Positions 51,373 to 59,833 of a stretch of 64,000 bases of DNA are shown here, one piece after another. The stretch covers positions 4,353,501 through 4,417,500 of the forward strand of contig NZ_CP125380.1 of NCBI RefSeq assembly GCF_034009455.1, given 5' to 3'. Position numbers and translations under genes: made by a program. The notes under the pieces are model-generated. The model did no database searches. It was given only the letters and a program-made list of their open reading frames with translations, and had not been told where the DNA came from. Every line of letters begins with the position of its first letter. Position 1 is the stretch's first letter. This DNA comes from Pseudomonas sp. P5_109. Lineage in GTDB: Bacteria; Pseudomonadota; Gammaproteobacteria; Pseudomonadales; Pseudomonadaceae.

Positions 51373-52710
51373 TTACTTGGCCCAGCGCCGCAGGTCCGAC
51401 GGGGTGTAGTCGTCGGTCTTGGCGGCGAAGCCCACGCGCATCGGCTCGGTCTCTTCGTTGGCCAGGCCGCCGGCGTAGTAGCGTCCGGAGATCAGGTCGT
51501 ACGAGGTTTCCAGCACGTTGTAGGTGAAGCCATGGTCGTACTGTTGAATCGCGTGCAGTTCACCGCTGCGCCACAGTTCGCCGCGGCTGTCGTACTGGTC
51601 CGACTGGGCGATCTGCCAACTGTCCTCATCGACATAGAAGCGGCGCTTGGCATAGATATGCCGGGCGCCCGGCTTGAGGGTCGCTTCCACCACCCACACG
51701 CGGTGCTTCTCGTAGCGGGCCAGGTCCTGGTTGACGTGGTTGGGCTGGATCACGGCGTCGTACTTGAGGTCGCGGCTGCCGATCTTGTAGCTGTTGTAAG
51801 GGATGAACAGCTCCTGCTTGCCCACCAGTTTCCAGTCGAAACGGTCCGGCGCGCCGTTGTAGCCGTCGATGTTGTCGGCGGTGATCAGGCCGTTGCTGTA
51901 ACGGGCGCTGTTGTCGTAGGCGATCATCGGCGCACGACGCACGCGACGTTGCCCCGGCAGGTATTGCCAGGCCGAGCGCGGCTCGGCCACCTGGTCGATC
52001 GGCTCATGCACCAGCACCGCTTCGCCGGACAGGCGCGCCGGTTCCAGCACCCGGCTCTTGAACATGAACAGGATGTTCGAATTGGGTTCCAGCCCACCGA
52101 CGGTGTCGGCGAAGTTGATCAGCGACTGGTTGCGCACGTAACTGGTGGCGCCGTTTTCACGCACCAGCGCCGAGCTGCTGATGCGCTCGTAACTGCCGCC
52201 GCGGTAACGGGTCATGTGGTTCCACATCACCTCCAGGCCTTCGGTGGGCAATGGAAACGGAATGCCCCTGGCGTAGTCATGCAGACCGTTGCCGCCATCG
52301 GCCATGCTGGTCTTGGCGACGTTGTCGCGGCTCGCCGACAACACATCCTTGGGCAGGTTGGCACTGCGATGAGTCGGGTAGATGTTCATCTTGTAGGTGT
52401 CGGGAAAACGCTTGAACAGCGCGACTTGCCCGGGGCTGAGAAACTTCTCGTACTGCGCCACGTTCTTCGCCGTGACAGTGAACAACAGTTTCTCGGCAGC
52501 ATACGGGTCGCTGTAGCCGCCCTTGCTGTCGACGGTGCCGGCGTTGCTCGCCAGGCCACCGGTCCAGGCCGGAATGCTGCCGTCGGCATTGGCCGCCATT
52601 TCCGAGCCCATGGGGGTCAGGGTCTTGCCCAGTACCGCCGAATCGGTGCCTTTGGCCTGGGCCAGGCCGACGGTGCAGGCCAGGGCCAGCACGCACATTT
52701 GCATACGCAT
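51373..52710 (-). CDS. DUF1329 exported protein
   Basis: 445 residues with a signal peptide (MRMQMCVLALACTVGLAQA). Hallmarks of DUF1329 are LTPMGSEMAANADGSIPAWTGG at the mature start, the segment NGLHDYARGIPFPLPTEGLEVMWNHMTRYRG, and LPGQRRVRRAPMIAYDNSARYSNGL with the C-terminal YVDEDSWQIAQSDQYDSRGELWR. The fold is thought to be LolB-like, acting in the periplasm. DUF1329 and DUF1302 genes are almost always neighbours, as here (11 bases apart), and are linked to the uptake or degradation of hydrophobic compounds in other bacteria. Confidence 0.88.
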   Translation of the reverse strand: MRMQMCVLALACTVGLAQAKGTDSAVLGKTLTPMGSEMAANADGSIPAWTGGLASNAGTVDSKGGYSDPYAAEKLLFTVTAKNVAQYEKFLSPGQVALFKRFPDTYKMNIYPTHRSANLPKDVLSASRDNVAKTSMADGGNGLHDYARGIPFPLPTEGLEVMWNHMTRYRGGSYERISSSALVRENGATSYVRNQSLINFADTVGGLEPNSNILFMFKSRVLEPARLSGEAVLVHEPIDQVAEPRSAWQYLPGQRRVRRAPMIAYDNSARYSNGLITADNIDGYNGAPDRFDWKLVGKQELFIPYNSYKIGSRDLKYDAVIQPNHVNQDLARYEKHRVWVVEATLKPGARHIYAKRRFYVDEDSWQIAQSDQYDSRGELWRSGELHAIQQYDHGFTYNVLETSYDLISGRYYAGGLANEETEPMRVGFAAKTDDYTPSDLRRWAK

Positions 52711-52721
52711 AACGGTTCTCC

Positions 52722-54548
52722 TTAGAAGTCTGCCTTGAAGCTGACGGATGCGAAATCGCGGTCGTCGAGGGTGCTGTAGTCGTTGGAACCGAAGAACGCG
52801 TTGTAGGCCAGTTCCACGCTGTAATCGTTCATGTAGACGCCGGTCAGGCTCAGGCCCAGCGCTTGCTGGCCTTCCTGGAACGGCCCTTGCGGATCGTAGG
52901 AATAGCCCGAGACGTCATGCCGCCAGTTGACCGCCGGGATCAGGTTGATGCCCGGCAGCACGTCGCTGTATTCGAGGCTGGCGCGCAGGCGATAACCCCA
53001 CGACCAATCGGTGGCAAAGCCCTTGTCGGTGCAGTATTGGTTGGTGACGCCAGAAGCCACGGTGTTGCACGGCGTGCCGTTGCGCGGAGCGCTGCGGCCG
53101 AATGCGGCGTTGCGGCCCAGGCGCTCGTCGCCCAGATCGTCGATATGCACGACACCGGCTTCACCGAACAGGCTCAGGCGCGTGGCGCCCAGTACGTTGT
53201 CGATGGCCTGGGTGGCCGAGCCGGTGAACTGCCAGACACCCTTGCGCTCCCACGCATCGAACTGGCTGCCATTGGTGGTGCTGAAGCCCGGCGGCAACTG
53301 CAGCCAGGAACTGCCCCCGGGACCTGAAATCACCGCGACGTTGACGTCGGGCGCGTTGATGCCAAGCGGCATGTTCGGCCGGTAGCTCAGCTCACTGGCC
53401 AGGGAGATCCCGGTGACCGGCTCGACGCCGTTGAGGCTGATGCCGTACAGGTGAATGTTTTCCGGGAAGGCCGCTGCATAGCTCGGTCCCTGGATGCCAC
53501 CGGGAAAGGTGCCGGGCAACGCGGTGTTCCTGGCATTGATGGTGAAATAAGGCAGGCGTGAGTGATAGTTGATGTAGTAGAACGCCGCCTCCGCATCGTT
53601 CAACGCCGGGATCATCTGGCGCAAGGCGAAACCGAATTGGCCATTGTCGGACGGTGACTCGTTGCCGCGAGACGTGGCGAACAGACCCGCGGCCTGCATC
53701 TGTTGATCGGTCTGCACCTGGCTCAGGTACAGCGGCCCGCAACCCGGCTGGATCACATCGCTGCTGGCAAAGAAGGTGCCGCAACCATCGAGGACGCTGG
53801 GGCGCCAGTTGTACTGGTAGAAACCTTCGAGGTTGGTGGTATCGGTCAGGCCGAAGCTGAAAGAAACCATCTCCACCGGCAACTGGCCTTCCTTGATCTC
53901 CACACCGGGACGGTTGAACGCCGAGATGTCCAGCGGGTTGATCACGTTGATGCCGTTCTGGATCAGCAGCGCCTCGCCCCAGGACAACACCTGGTTACCG
54001 ACCTTCACGTTCAGCGGATGCTCGGCCACCTGGAAGTCTTTCCAGACGTAGGCATCGAGCACCTGGAAGCCCTTGAACTTGGCCAGGTCGTCCCAGCCCG
54101 AATCATCGAAATCCTTGAAGCGGCCATTGCCGGTTTCATAGGCGTGGTCGTACCAGTACTTGAACCGGATAAACGCGCCCTGGCCCTGGCCATCGAGACT
54201 GAAATCGGTGAGGCCCTTGAAGAGTTGCGAGATGGGATCGCCTTTCTCGAAGTTCAGCCGGTTGTCGTCCGCGCTGACGCTGGTGCCATTGGCATTCACG
54301 CCCTGGGCCTGCAAGGCATTGGCGCGGGTCATCAGGCTTTTGTCGGGGTTTTGCGTCGACCAGCTGCTGCCCAGGCTCAGGCTGGTCTTGGTCGACAGGC
54401 TCCAGTCTTCGTTGATATCAAAGGTGGTGGCGTAGGTCGGCCCCGTCAGTACGGCAAGAATCGCCAGCGCAAGGGGTTGCGGGCGGGTATGGCCAAGCCG
54501 GTGAAGTCGTTGGCGGACTCCGGCTGTGGCCGAGCGTTTTTTTATCAT
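52722..54548 (-). CDS. DUF1302 outer-membrane-type protein
   Basis: 608 residues. The ATG at 54548 was chosen after a GGAG site; the mature part starts near TTFDINEDWSLSTKTSLSLGSSWS after a long N-terminus (about 45 residues) that contains a signal-type hydrophobic run LALAILAVLTGPTYA. Alternating beta strands, aromatic girdle residues and the final FASVSFKADF (a terminal Phe) indicate an outer-membrane barrel. DUF1302 proteins are probable porins for hydrophobic compounds. It is the first gene of the cassette; the upstream 120 bases run into repeat D. Confidence 0.88.
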   Translation of the reverse strand: MIKKRSATAGVRQRLHRLGHTRPQPLALAILAVLTGPTYATTFDINEDWSLSTKTSLSLGSSWSTQNPDKSLMTRANALQAQGVNANGTSVSADDNRLNFEKGDPISQLFKGLTDFSLDGQGQGAFIRFKYWYDHAYETGNGRFKDFDDSGWDDLAKFKGFQVLDAYVWKDFQVAEHPLNVKVGNQVLSWGEALLIQNGINVINPLDISAFNRPGVEIKEGQLPVEMVSFSFGLTDTTNLEGFYQYNWRPSVLDGCGTFFASSDVIQPGCGPLYLSQVQTDQQMQAAGLFATSRGNESPSDNGQFGFALRQMIPALNDAEAAFYYINYHSRLPYFTINARNTALPGTFPGGIQGPSYAAAFPENIHLYGISLNGVEPVTGISLASELSYRPNMPLGINAPDVNVAVISGPGGSSWLQLPPGFSTTNGSQFDAWERKGVWQFTGSATQAIDNVLGATRLSLFGEAGVVHIDDLGDERLGRNAAFGRSAPRNGTPCNTVASGVTNQYCTDKGFATDWSWGYRLRASLEYSDVLPGINLIPAVNWRHDVSGYSYDPQGPFQEGQQALGLSLTGVYMNDYSVELAYNAFFGSNDYSTLDDRDFASVSFKADF

Positions 54549-54669
54549 TATTGGGCTCCGGTCAGATTTGCTCAGCCCGGACACGGTGCCCAACTATCGA
54601 CCGTGACACGCAAGCGATGGCCGACAAAAAATAATCATCGGGGATCTGTGGGCGCTTCTGCTGTGGCTA

Positions 54670-55030
54670 CCTGTAGGAGCGAGCCTGCTCGCGAAGGTCT
54701 GTCATTCGACGCTGGCTTGCGGGTGTACATATCCATTGCTGCGGTAACGGCGGCTTATGGTTCCGCCCTTACGGCGGGTCACTTTGGAAAAGCCCCAAAG
54801 TAACCAAAGGGCTCTTGCCCCTGGCGTTCGGTGCCTCGCCTAGGCTCGGCATTCCCTCGCTCCGGTCCTGCTCCGTGGGCCCGCCGCCATCGGCCATCCA
54901 TGGCCGGGGGCGGCTAACCCGGCATCCATGCCGGGTTGCCCACTGCGCAGAACCTCCACTCGGCCTCTCGAGGGGGCAAGAAGATCAAAAGCCAAAGCCA
55001 AAGCGAGGCGGCCTACCGGCCGGCCTGATC
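54670..55030. repeat. 361-bp intergenic repeat, copy D (right arm)
   Basis: Inverted copy of 48051-48413. With copy C it encloses exactly the DUF1254/DUF1254/DUF1329/DUF1302 genes. It starts with REP GTAGGAGCGAGCCTGCTCGC and contains the same palindromes. Confidence 0.9.
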
Positions 55031-55129
55031 GCGAGGCTGTACATACCTCCTTTGTAGAAGCTGCGGTGCGGCGATCCGACTTGCCCGCGATGGCGCCATC
55101 CCAGCCAACCCTGCGGCACCTGACACACC

Positions 55130-55300
55130 GCCATCGCCGGCAAGCCGGGCTCCTACAGAGATTGAGTACATCTGAGAGAGATTGGTTGGCTTCCAGGCCG
55201 CCATCGCTAGCAAGCCAGCTCCTACAGTTTGATTTGCGTTTATCTGCGAGAGATTAGGTGGCTGTCAGGCCGCCATCGCCGGCAAGCCAGCTCCTACAGA
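55130..55300. repeat. Short directly repeated REP array
   Basis: Three REP half-elements at about 55132, 55202 and 55274 (CATCGCCGGCAAGCCG… type), in the same orientation and with ~71-base spacing. It is the shorter equivalent of 8556-8868. Confidence 0.85.
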
Positions 55301-55303
55301 GGG

Positions 55304-55650
55304 TCGGCGTACACCTTCGCTCTTCACCACTCATCAGGCCGAGCGTTAGCTCGCCTGCAGCTCTTGATCTTGATCCACCCGCCCCCTCGGGAGGCTGAGC
55401 GGAGGTGTTCATCCGGGGATTGGCGCGCAGCGCCGTTCGACGCAGTCGAACTCATCGCATGTAGGTGCCAGCGAAGCCAACCGGAGGGCGATGCCCCCGG
55501 ATGAATGCCGGAGCGAAGGAACGCCGAGCCTAGGCGAGGGGCCGGACGCCAGGGGCGAGACCTTTTGGTTACTTTTGGGGCGTTTGCCAAAAGTGACCCG
55601 CTGTAAGAGCGGAACCATAAGCAGCCGTTACCGCAGAAACGGATATGTAC
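55304..55650. repeat. 347-bp intergenic repeat, copy B
   Basis: Second copy of 8884-9230, with the same length and the same ends TCGGCGTACACC and GGATATGTAC. It stops ten bases before the stop codon of the AraC gene at 55661, close to a gene end just as copy A is. Confidence 0.9.
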
Positions 55651-55660
55651 TCAACCAAGA

Positions 55661-56500
55661 CTACAACCCAAGCCGAAACTGCTTAGGCGTAATCCCAAAT
55701 TGCTTGCGAAACGCCCGAATAAAATTACTCGGCTGCCGATACCCCAACCGCTCGGCAATCCGCTCGATCGGCTGATCCCCCGCCGTCAACCAGTGCCGCG
55801 CCATCTCCAGACTGTCACTGCGAGCATGTTGCACCGCCGCCGTCTGCCAGTGCCGCAACATGCTCTGATGCAAAAACGCATTAGCCCCCAAAAGTGGTTC
55901 ATCGAGACTGTCCGCCGACAAGATCAGGCAAGGATGCCCACCGGTTTGCACCTCGACACCAACACTACGCAACCACTTCCCGGCAGCCTGTCGCGGCGTC
56001 AGGTGAACCGCGACAAACACCTCGGCCGGCGCACGCCCCAATCGTCGGGCAATGTTGCGCACCAACGTCAGGGTCGCCGCATCAAGGCCAAAAAAATGCG
56101 TCTGCTGGCCAACACTGCGCAAGTGCAAGCGAGCCTCCCCGCCACCCTCCTCCAGTTCCGCCACCACGCAGTTGGTCACCCGTGGCATGAACTCGGTGAA
56201 GCACGCCAGGCTCGCACGCAGGGTCGCGGCGGAGTCCAGCAGAATGTTCAACCCCCGCAGCGTGGTAGTCGCCATGCCGTTGACCAGTTCGCAGCCAAAC
56301 GACACCCCCGCCCCCGCACGCTCGCATTCATTCCACAGACGCTCGACCAGGTGCGCAGGCACGTGCAAGTCCTGCCCTTCGAGCAACGAAAGGCAGATGC
56401 CGGCCCGTTGCAGCAGTTGGTCCTGGCACAGCCCGGACTGCCGTGCATGGCTGAGAATGGTGCGGGTGAAGGCGCTGGAAATGAACGGCTGGCTGGTCAT
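55661..56500 (-). CDS. AraC-family regulator, Arabinose_bd type, short
   Basis: 279 residues. The N-terminal part (LVERLWNECERAGAGVSFGCELVNGMATTTLRGLNILL) matches the Arabinose_bd/AraC effector domain, and the C-terminal HTH (MARHWLTAGDQPIERIAERLGYRQPSNFIRAFRKQFGITPKQFR) is complete. At 279 residues it is ~50 short of the typical length (330-345); the missing part is in the middle and N-terminus, without an obvious frameshift. It ends 11 bases from repeat B. The nearest genes it could control are the LysR gene opposite or the DUF cassette 1.1 kb away. Confidence 0.85.
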   Translation of the reverse strand: MTSQPFISSAFTRTILSHARQSGLCQDQLLQRAGICLSLLEGQDLHVPAHLVERLWNECERAGAGVSFGCELVNGMATTTLRGLNILLDSAATLRASLACFTEFMPRVTNCVVAELEEGGGEARLHLRSVGQQTHFFGLDAATLTLVRNIARRLGRAPAEVFVAVHLTPRQAAGKWLRSVGVEVQTGGHPCLILSADSLDEPLLGANAFLHQSMLRHWQTAAVQHARSDSLEMARHWLTAGDQPIERIAERLGYRQPSNFIRAFRKQFGITPKQFRLGL

Positions 56501-56597
56501 GGCAAGTTACGGCGAGAAGACAGGCGTGTACTTATGCCAGTCTCTATGATATCGATCCAATGCATTAAAATTATCTGTCAGATGCAGGAGACGCATG

Positions 56598-57515
56598 ATG
56601 GACCTACGACAACTCCGCCACCTTGTCGCACTGGCCGATTACCGCAACTTCGGCCGTGCCGCCGAGGCGATCAATCTCAGTCAACCGGCCTTCAGTCGCA
56701 GCATCCAGACCCTGGAGCGCGACCTCGACTGCGTACTGGTGGAACGCAGCAGCCGCGAGTTCCGCCTGACCGGCCAGGGCGAACTGGTGCTGCAACATGC
56801 CCGGCGCCTGCTCGCCGGCAGCCAGGCCCTGCACAACGAACTGACCCAATACAACGGCCTGACCGGTGGCGAGTTACACTTCGGCTGCGGCCCGTATCCG
56901 GCCCAGCTACTGGTCCCCGAGGCGCTGGCCGAATTCATCCAGGCCCATCCGGCGATTCGCATCAGTTTCCACCAGGGCGACTGGGAGCAACTGGCGGTCT
57001 GGCTTCGCGAACAGCAAATCGAATTCCTCGTGGCCGACGCGCGGTACTTCACCGGCGACCCGCAGTATCAGGTACAGCTGTTGCGTCCACGGCGCGGGCG
57101 GTTCTTTTGCCGTGTCGGTCATCCCCTGGTGCAGCAGCCGAACCTGTCCCTGCGCGCCCTGCTCGACTACGCGGTGGTCGGCACGCGAATGCCGCCGATG
57201 ATCCGCAAGATCCTCGCCGACGTGCAGGGCGAGGCGGACTTCAACCCGAGCGTGGAGTGCGCGCAATTCGATGCCATCCGCCGCGTGGTGATGCGCTCCG
57301 ACGCGGTGGGCATCGCCACCATGGAGGCCTTGGCCGAACTGGTCGACCAGGGCCTGATCCGCCTGCTGGAATTTGCCGATGTGCCCAAGGAGGACCCCGG
57401 CCTGCAATTGCACTACGGCATCGTCAGCCGCGCCGGCCACTCCCTGACACCGGCGGCGCTGGCGATGGTCGAGGCGGTGCTGACGGTTGACCGGCGCTTG
57501 CTGGCGTCGAATTAG
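56598..57515 (+). CDS. LysR-family regulator
   Basis: 305 residues. N-terminal HTH MDLRQLRHLVALADYRNFGRAAEAINLSQPAFSRSIQTLERDL; effector domain GGELHFGCGPYPAQLLVPEALAEFIQAHP. ATG 56598 was preferred to the ATG at 56595 because it gives a better distance from the AGGAG site. It is divergent from the AraC regulator (98 bases between starts); their common control region probably holds both operators. Target unknown. Confidence 0.88.
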   Translation: MDLRQLRHLVALADYRNFGRAAEAINLSQPAFSRSIQTLERDLDCVLVERSSREFRLTGQGELVLQHARRLLAGSQALHNELTQYNGLTGGELHFGCGPYPAQLLVPEALAEFIQAHPAIRISFHQGDWEQLAVWLREQQIEFLVADARYFTGDPQYQVQLLRPRRGRFFCRVGHPLVQQPNLSLRALLDYAVVGTRMPPMIRKILADVQGEADFNPSVECAQFDAIRRVVMRSDAVGIATMEALAELVDQGLIRLLEFADVPKEDPGLQLHYGIVSRAGHSLTPAALAMVEAVLTVDRRLLASN

Positions 57516-57537
57516 GTGCATCTGAACGACACACGAA

Positions 57538-57633
57538 CCCTGTGGGAGCGGGCTTGCTCGCGAAGGGGCCGTGTCAGTCGAAATCATTGGTGAATGACAC
57601 ACCGCTTTCGCGAGCAAGCCCGCTCCCACAGGG
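57538..57633. repeat. REPIN
   Basis: Arms CCCTGTGGGAGCGGGCTTGC and inverse, between the converging LysR genes. Confidence 0.9.
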
Positions 57634-57651
57634 TTTGGCGTTGCAATCAGA

Positions 57652-58566
57652 TCACGCACGCCGGGCGAATGACTGCAACGCCCGCGGCTCGCCGAGGGCG
57701 CGCAGCAGGCAATGCATCGCCTCCTCGCGGCTGCGCTCGAAGCGGTAGCGCGACTCGATGTACAGCGCCAGTTTCAGCTCCACCGGTTCGTCCAGGGGCA
57801 GCGGCACGTGTTGCAGGCCCAGCACATTGGCGACCCGGCTTGGCAGGCTGACGCCGAACGGCTGGCGATCGGCGATCAGCTTCGCGGCCAGGGTGCTCTG
57901 GGTGCTCATCGCCACATTGCGGCGCAGGCCTTTCAAGCCAAGCTGCAAGTCCACCGGGCTGAGCCCGTCGCGACGGCTCGACACCTGAATCTGTGGCTGC
58001 TGCAGATACTCCTGCAGGTTGCGCGGCGGCTCCTTGAGCGCAGCCCCGTAGGCGAATACGTAATGGTCGGCGGGCAACGCCTGTTTGTGCAGGCCGGCAA
58101 GCCCGGCCAGAGGCTGGTCGAGGTCGATCAGGATATCCAGCTTGCCGCTGGCCAGGTCCTGCAGGGCGTCACGGCGCCGGGGCTGGAAATAACGCACCTG
58201 CCAATCGGCGTGGGGCGATTCGAGCAAGGCATCGAGCAGCACCGGTTGCAGGCAATCCAGACAACTGATGCGCAGCAGCGGATTGTTCTGTCGCGCGGCG
58301 GGAATCATGCGCAAGCCGTCGCGCAATGACTCAAGCGCCGCACGCACGTAGTCGGCCAGGCGATGGGCGACCAATGTCGGCGTCACGCCCAGGCGACTCT
58401 TGATGAACAGCGGGTCGCCGCACAAATCGCGCAGGCGCCGCAACGCATTGCTCATGGCCGGTTGCGACAGGCACATCACCTCGGCGGCACGAGTCACGCT
58501 GCGCTGCTGGTAAATCGCATCGAAGGCGAGCAACAGGTTCAAATCGAGCTGGCGTAAATCAAGCAT
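57652..58566 (-). CDS. LysR-family regulator (NodD-like subgroup)
   Basis: 304 residues. The HTH is LDLNLLLAFDAIYQQRSVTRAAEVMCLSQPAMSNALRRLRDL, and DPLFIKSRLGVTPTLVAHRLADYV follows, the typical start of the NodD/NahR-like subgroup. The effector domain is unusual in having a LDCLQPVLLDALLESPHADWQVRYFQPRR segment. It is divergent from the AraC gene at 58638 with 71 bases between starts, an arrangement suggesting they share an operator. Ligand unknown; the NodD group often senses aromatic or lactone compounds. Confidence 0.87.
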   Translation of the reverse strand: MLDLRQLDLNLLLAFDAIYQQRSVTRAAEVMCLSQPAMSNALRRLRDLCGDPLFIKSRLGVTPTLVAHRLADYVRAALESLRDGLRMIPAARQNNPLLRISCLDCLQPVLLDALLESPHADWQVRYFQPRRRDALQDLASGKLDILIDLDQPLAGLAGLHKQALPADHYVFAYGAALKEPPRNLQEYLQQPQIQVSSRRDGLSPVDLQLGLKGLRRNVAMSTQSTLAAKLIADRQPFGVSLPSRVANVLGLQHVPLPLDEPVELKLALYIESRYRFERSREEAMHCLLRALGEPRALQSFARRA

Positions 58567-58637
58567 GGTCTTGCTCCGGCAAATCGCTTAACGTCGGGCA
58601 GCCTAACCAGTGTTCCGGAACAAGCTGTGAGCCCTAC

Positions 58638-59678
58638 ATGACAAAAAGCGATCAGCCACTGCACGCCCCATCGATACCCAATGCGTTCTACGCGCCAACC
58701 CTGCTGCCGGCCATCGAAGAGTTGCTGGCCCGCGGCGTGGACCGGGACAGCATCGAAGGCCTGTTTCGTCGCAGCCTGTTCGAGTTGCGCACGCCATTCA
58801 TGCGCATTCCGCTGTTCATGTCGCGGCGCTTCTGGGCGTTCGCCCTGGAACAGACCGGCGACCCGCTGATCGGCCTGGCAGCCGGTCGGCGTTTCGTCTC
58901 CACCGCCACCAATGGCCTGACGTACCTGTTCGACGTGGCCGACTCACTGGACAGCGCCTGTCAGTATTTCGTGCGTTTCTTTCCGTTTTTCAACGGCCAC
59001 TTTCAGGCCAGGATCGTGCGCGACGACGATCGCGTCGAATTGCGTCTGCTCGACCGTGGCAGCGTGAGAACCAACGCGGCAACCACCGATTACATCCTCA
59101 TCAGCCTGTGCAGCATGCTGCGGCGCAAGTTCCTCGCCAGCGGCCTGGAGCGTGATCCGATCCTGGGGGTTGGGCTGGCCGGTGCCTGCACGGTCAACCC
59201 GCAAGAACATGAACAAGCCTTTCGCGCGCCGGTGCAATGGGGGCAGGCGCAGCACTCGATCCGCCTCGATCCACAGCTGTTCGTCATCCCGTTGACGCCG
59301 GGCAATCATGAGCTTGAACACACCCTGGTCGAACTGCTGGAGCAGACCCGGCGCAACAGCGAACCGACCTTGCTGGAGCAAGTCTGCGACTATTTGATCG
59401 CCAACCTCGCCGAGGCCAACTGGCAGCAATTCTGTAACAGCCAGCATTTGCTCGAGCGCACCGCCGCCCGACGCTTGAAGGCATTGGGTTGGAGTTTTTC
59501 CGAGTTGCTCGACGAATACCGCCGCTACCGCGCCGAAGACTTTTTGCAGGGCACGGACCTGGAGCTGGTGGAGATTTCCGACCGCCTGGGTTACAGCGAT
59601 GTGCAAAGCTTCAACCGCGCGTGCCTGCGGTGGTTGGGGTGTGCACCAGGCGCCTGGCGAACCCGGCAAGGCCAATAG
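58638..59678 (+). CDS. AraC-family regulator, Arabinose_bd type
   Basis: 346 residues, full length. N-terminal effector domain (Arabinose_bd-like: IPNAFYAPTLLPAIEELLARGVDRDSIEGLFRRS … MSRRFWAFALEQTGDPLIGLAAG) and C-terminal AraC HTH (CNSQHLLERTAARRLKALGWSFSELLDEYR and LELVEISDRLGYSDVQSFNRACLRW). Many members of this subgroup control lipid, alkane or hydroxylated ester catabolism. It is divergent from the LysR gene. It is ~100 bases from the start of the polysaccharide locus, which it does not obviously regulate. Confidence 0.88.
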   Translation: MTKSDQPLHAPSIPNAFYAPTLLPAIEELLARGVDRDSIEGLFRRSLFELRTPFMRIPLFMSRRFWAFALEQTGDPLIGLAAGRRFVSTATNGLTYLFDVADSLDSACQYFVRFFPFFNGHFQARIVRDDDRVELRLLDRGSVRTNAATTDYILISLCSMLRRKFLASGLERDPILGVGLAGACTVNPQEHEQAFRAPVQWGQAQHSIRLDPQLFVIPLTPGNHELEHTLVELLEQTRRNSEPTLLEQVCDYLIANLAEANWQQFCNSQHLLERTAARRLKALGWSFSELLDEYRRYRAEDFLQGTDLELVEISDRLGYSDVQSFNRACLRWLGCAPGAWRTRQGQ

Positions 59679-59833
59679 AACACCACCCTCGTGCGCCACC
59701 GGTGCCTTCGTTTTTTGCGTCCGCCCATTTTCCAGCTACAAATGATGAGTGGTTTGGGTGTCCAGGATCCTGACAGCGGGTGTCACGGGGCGGACGTCGA
59801 TGGATGGCATCGCTTTTAGGGATGGTCAGGCGC

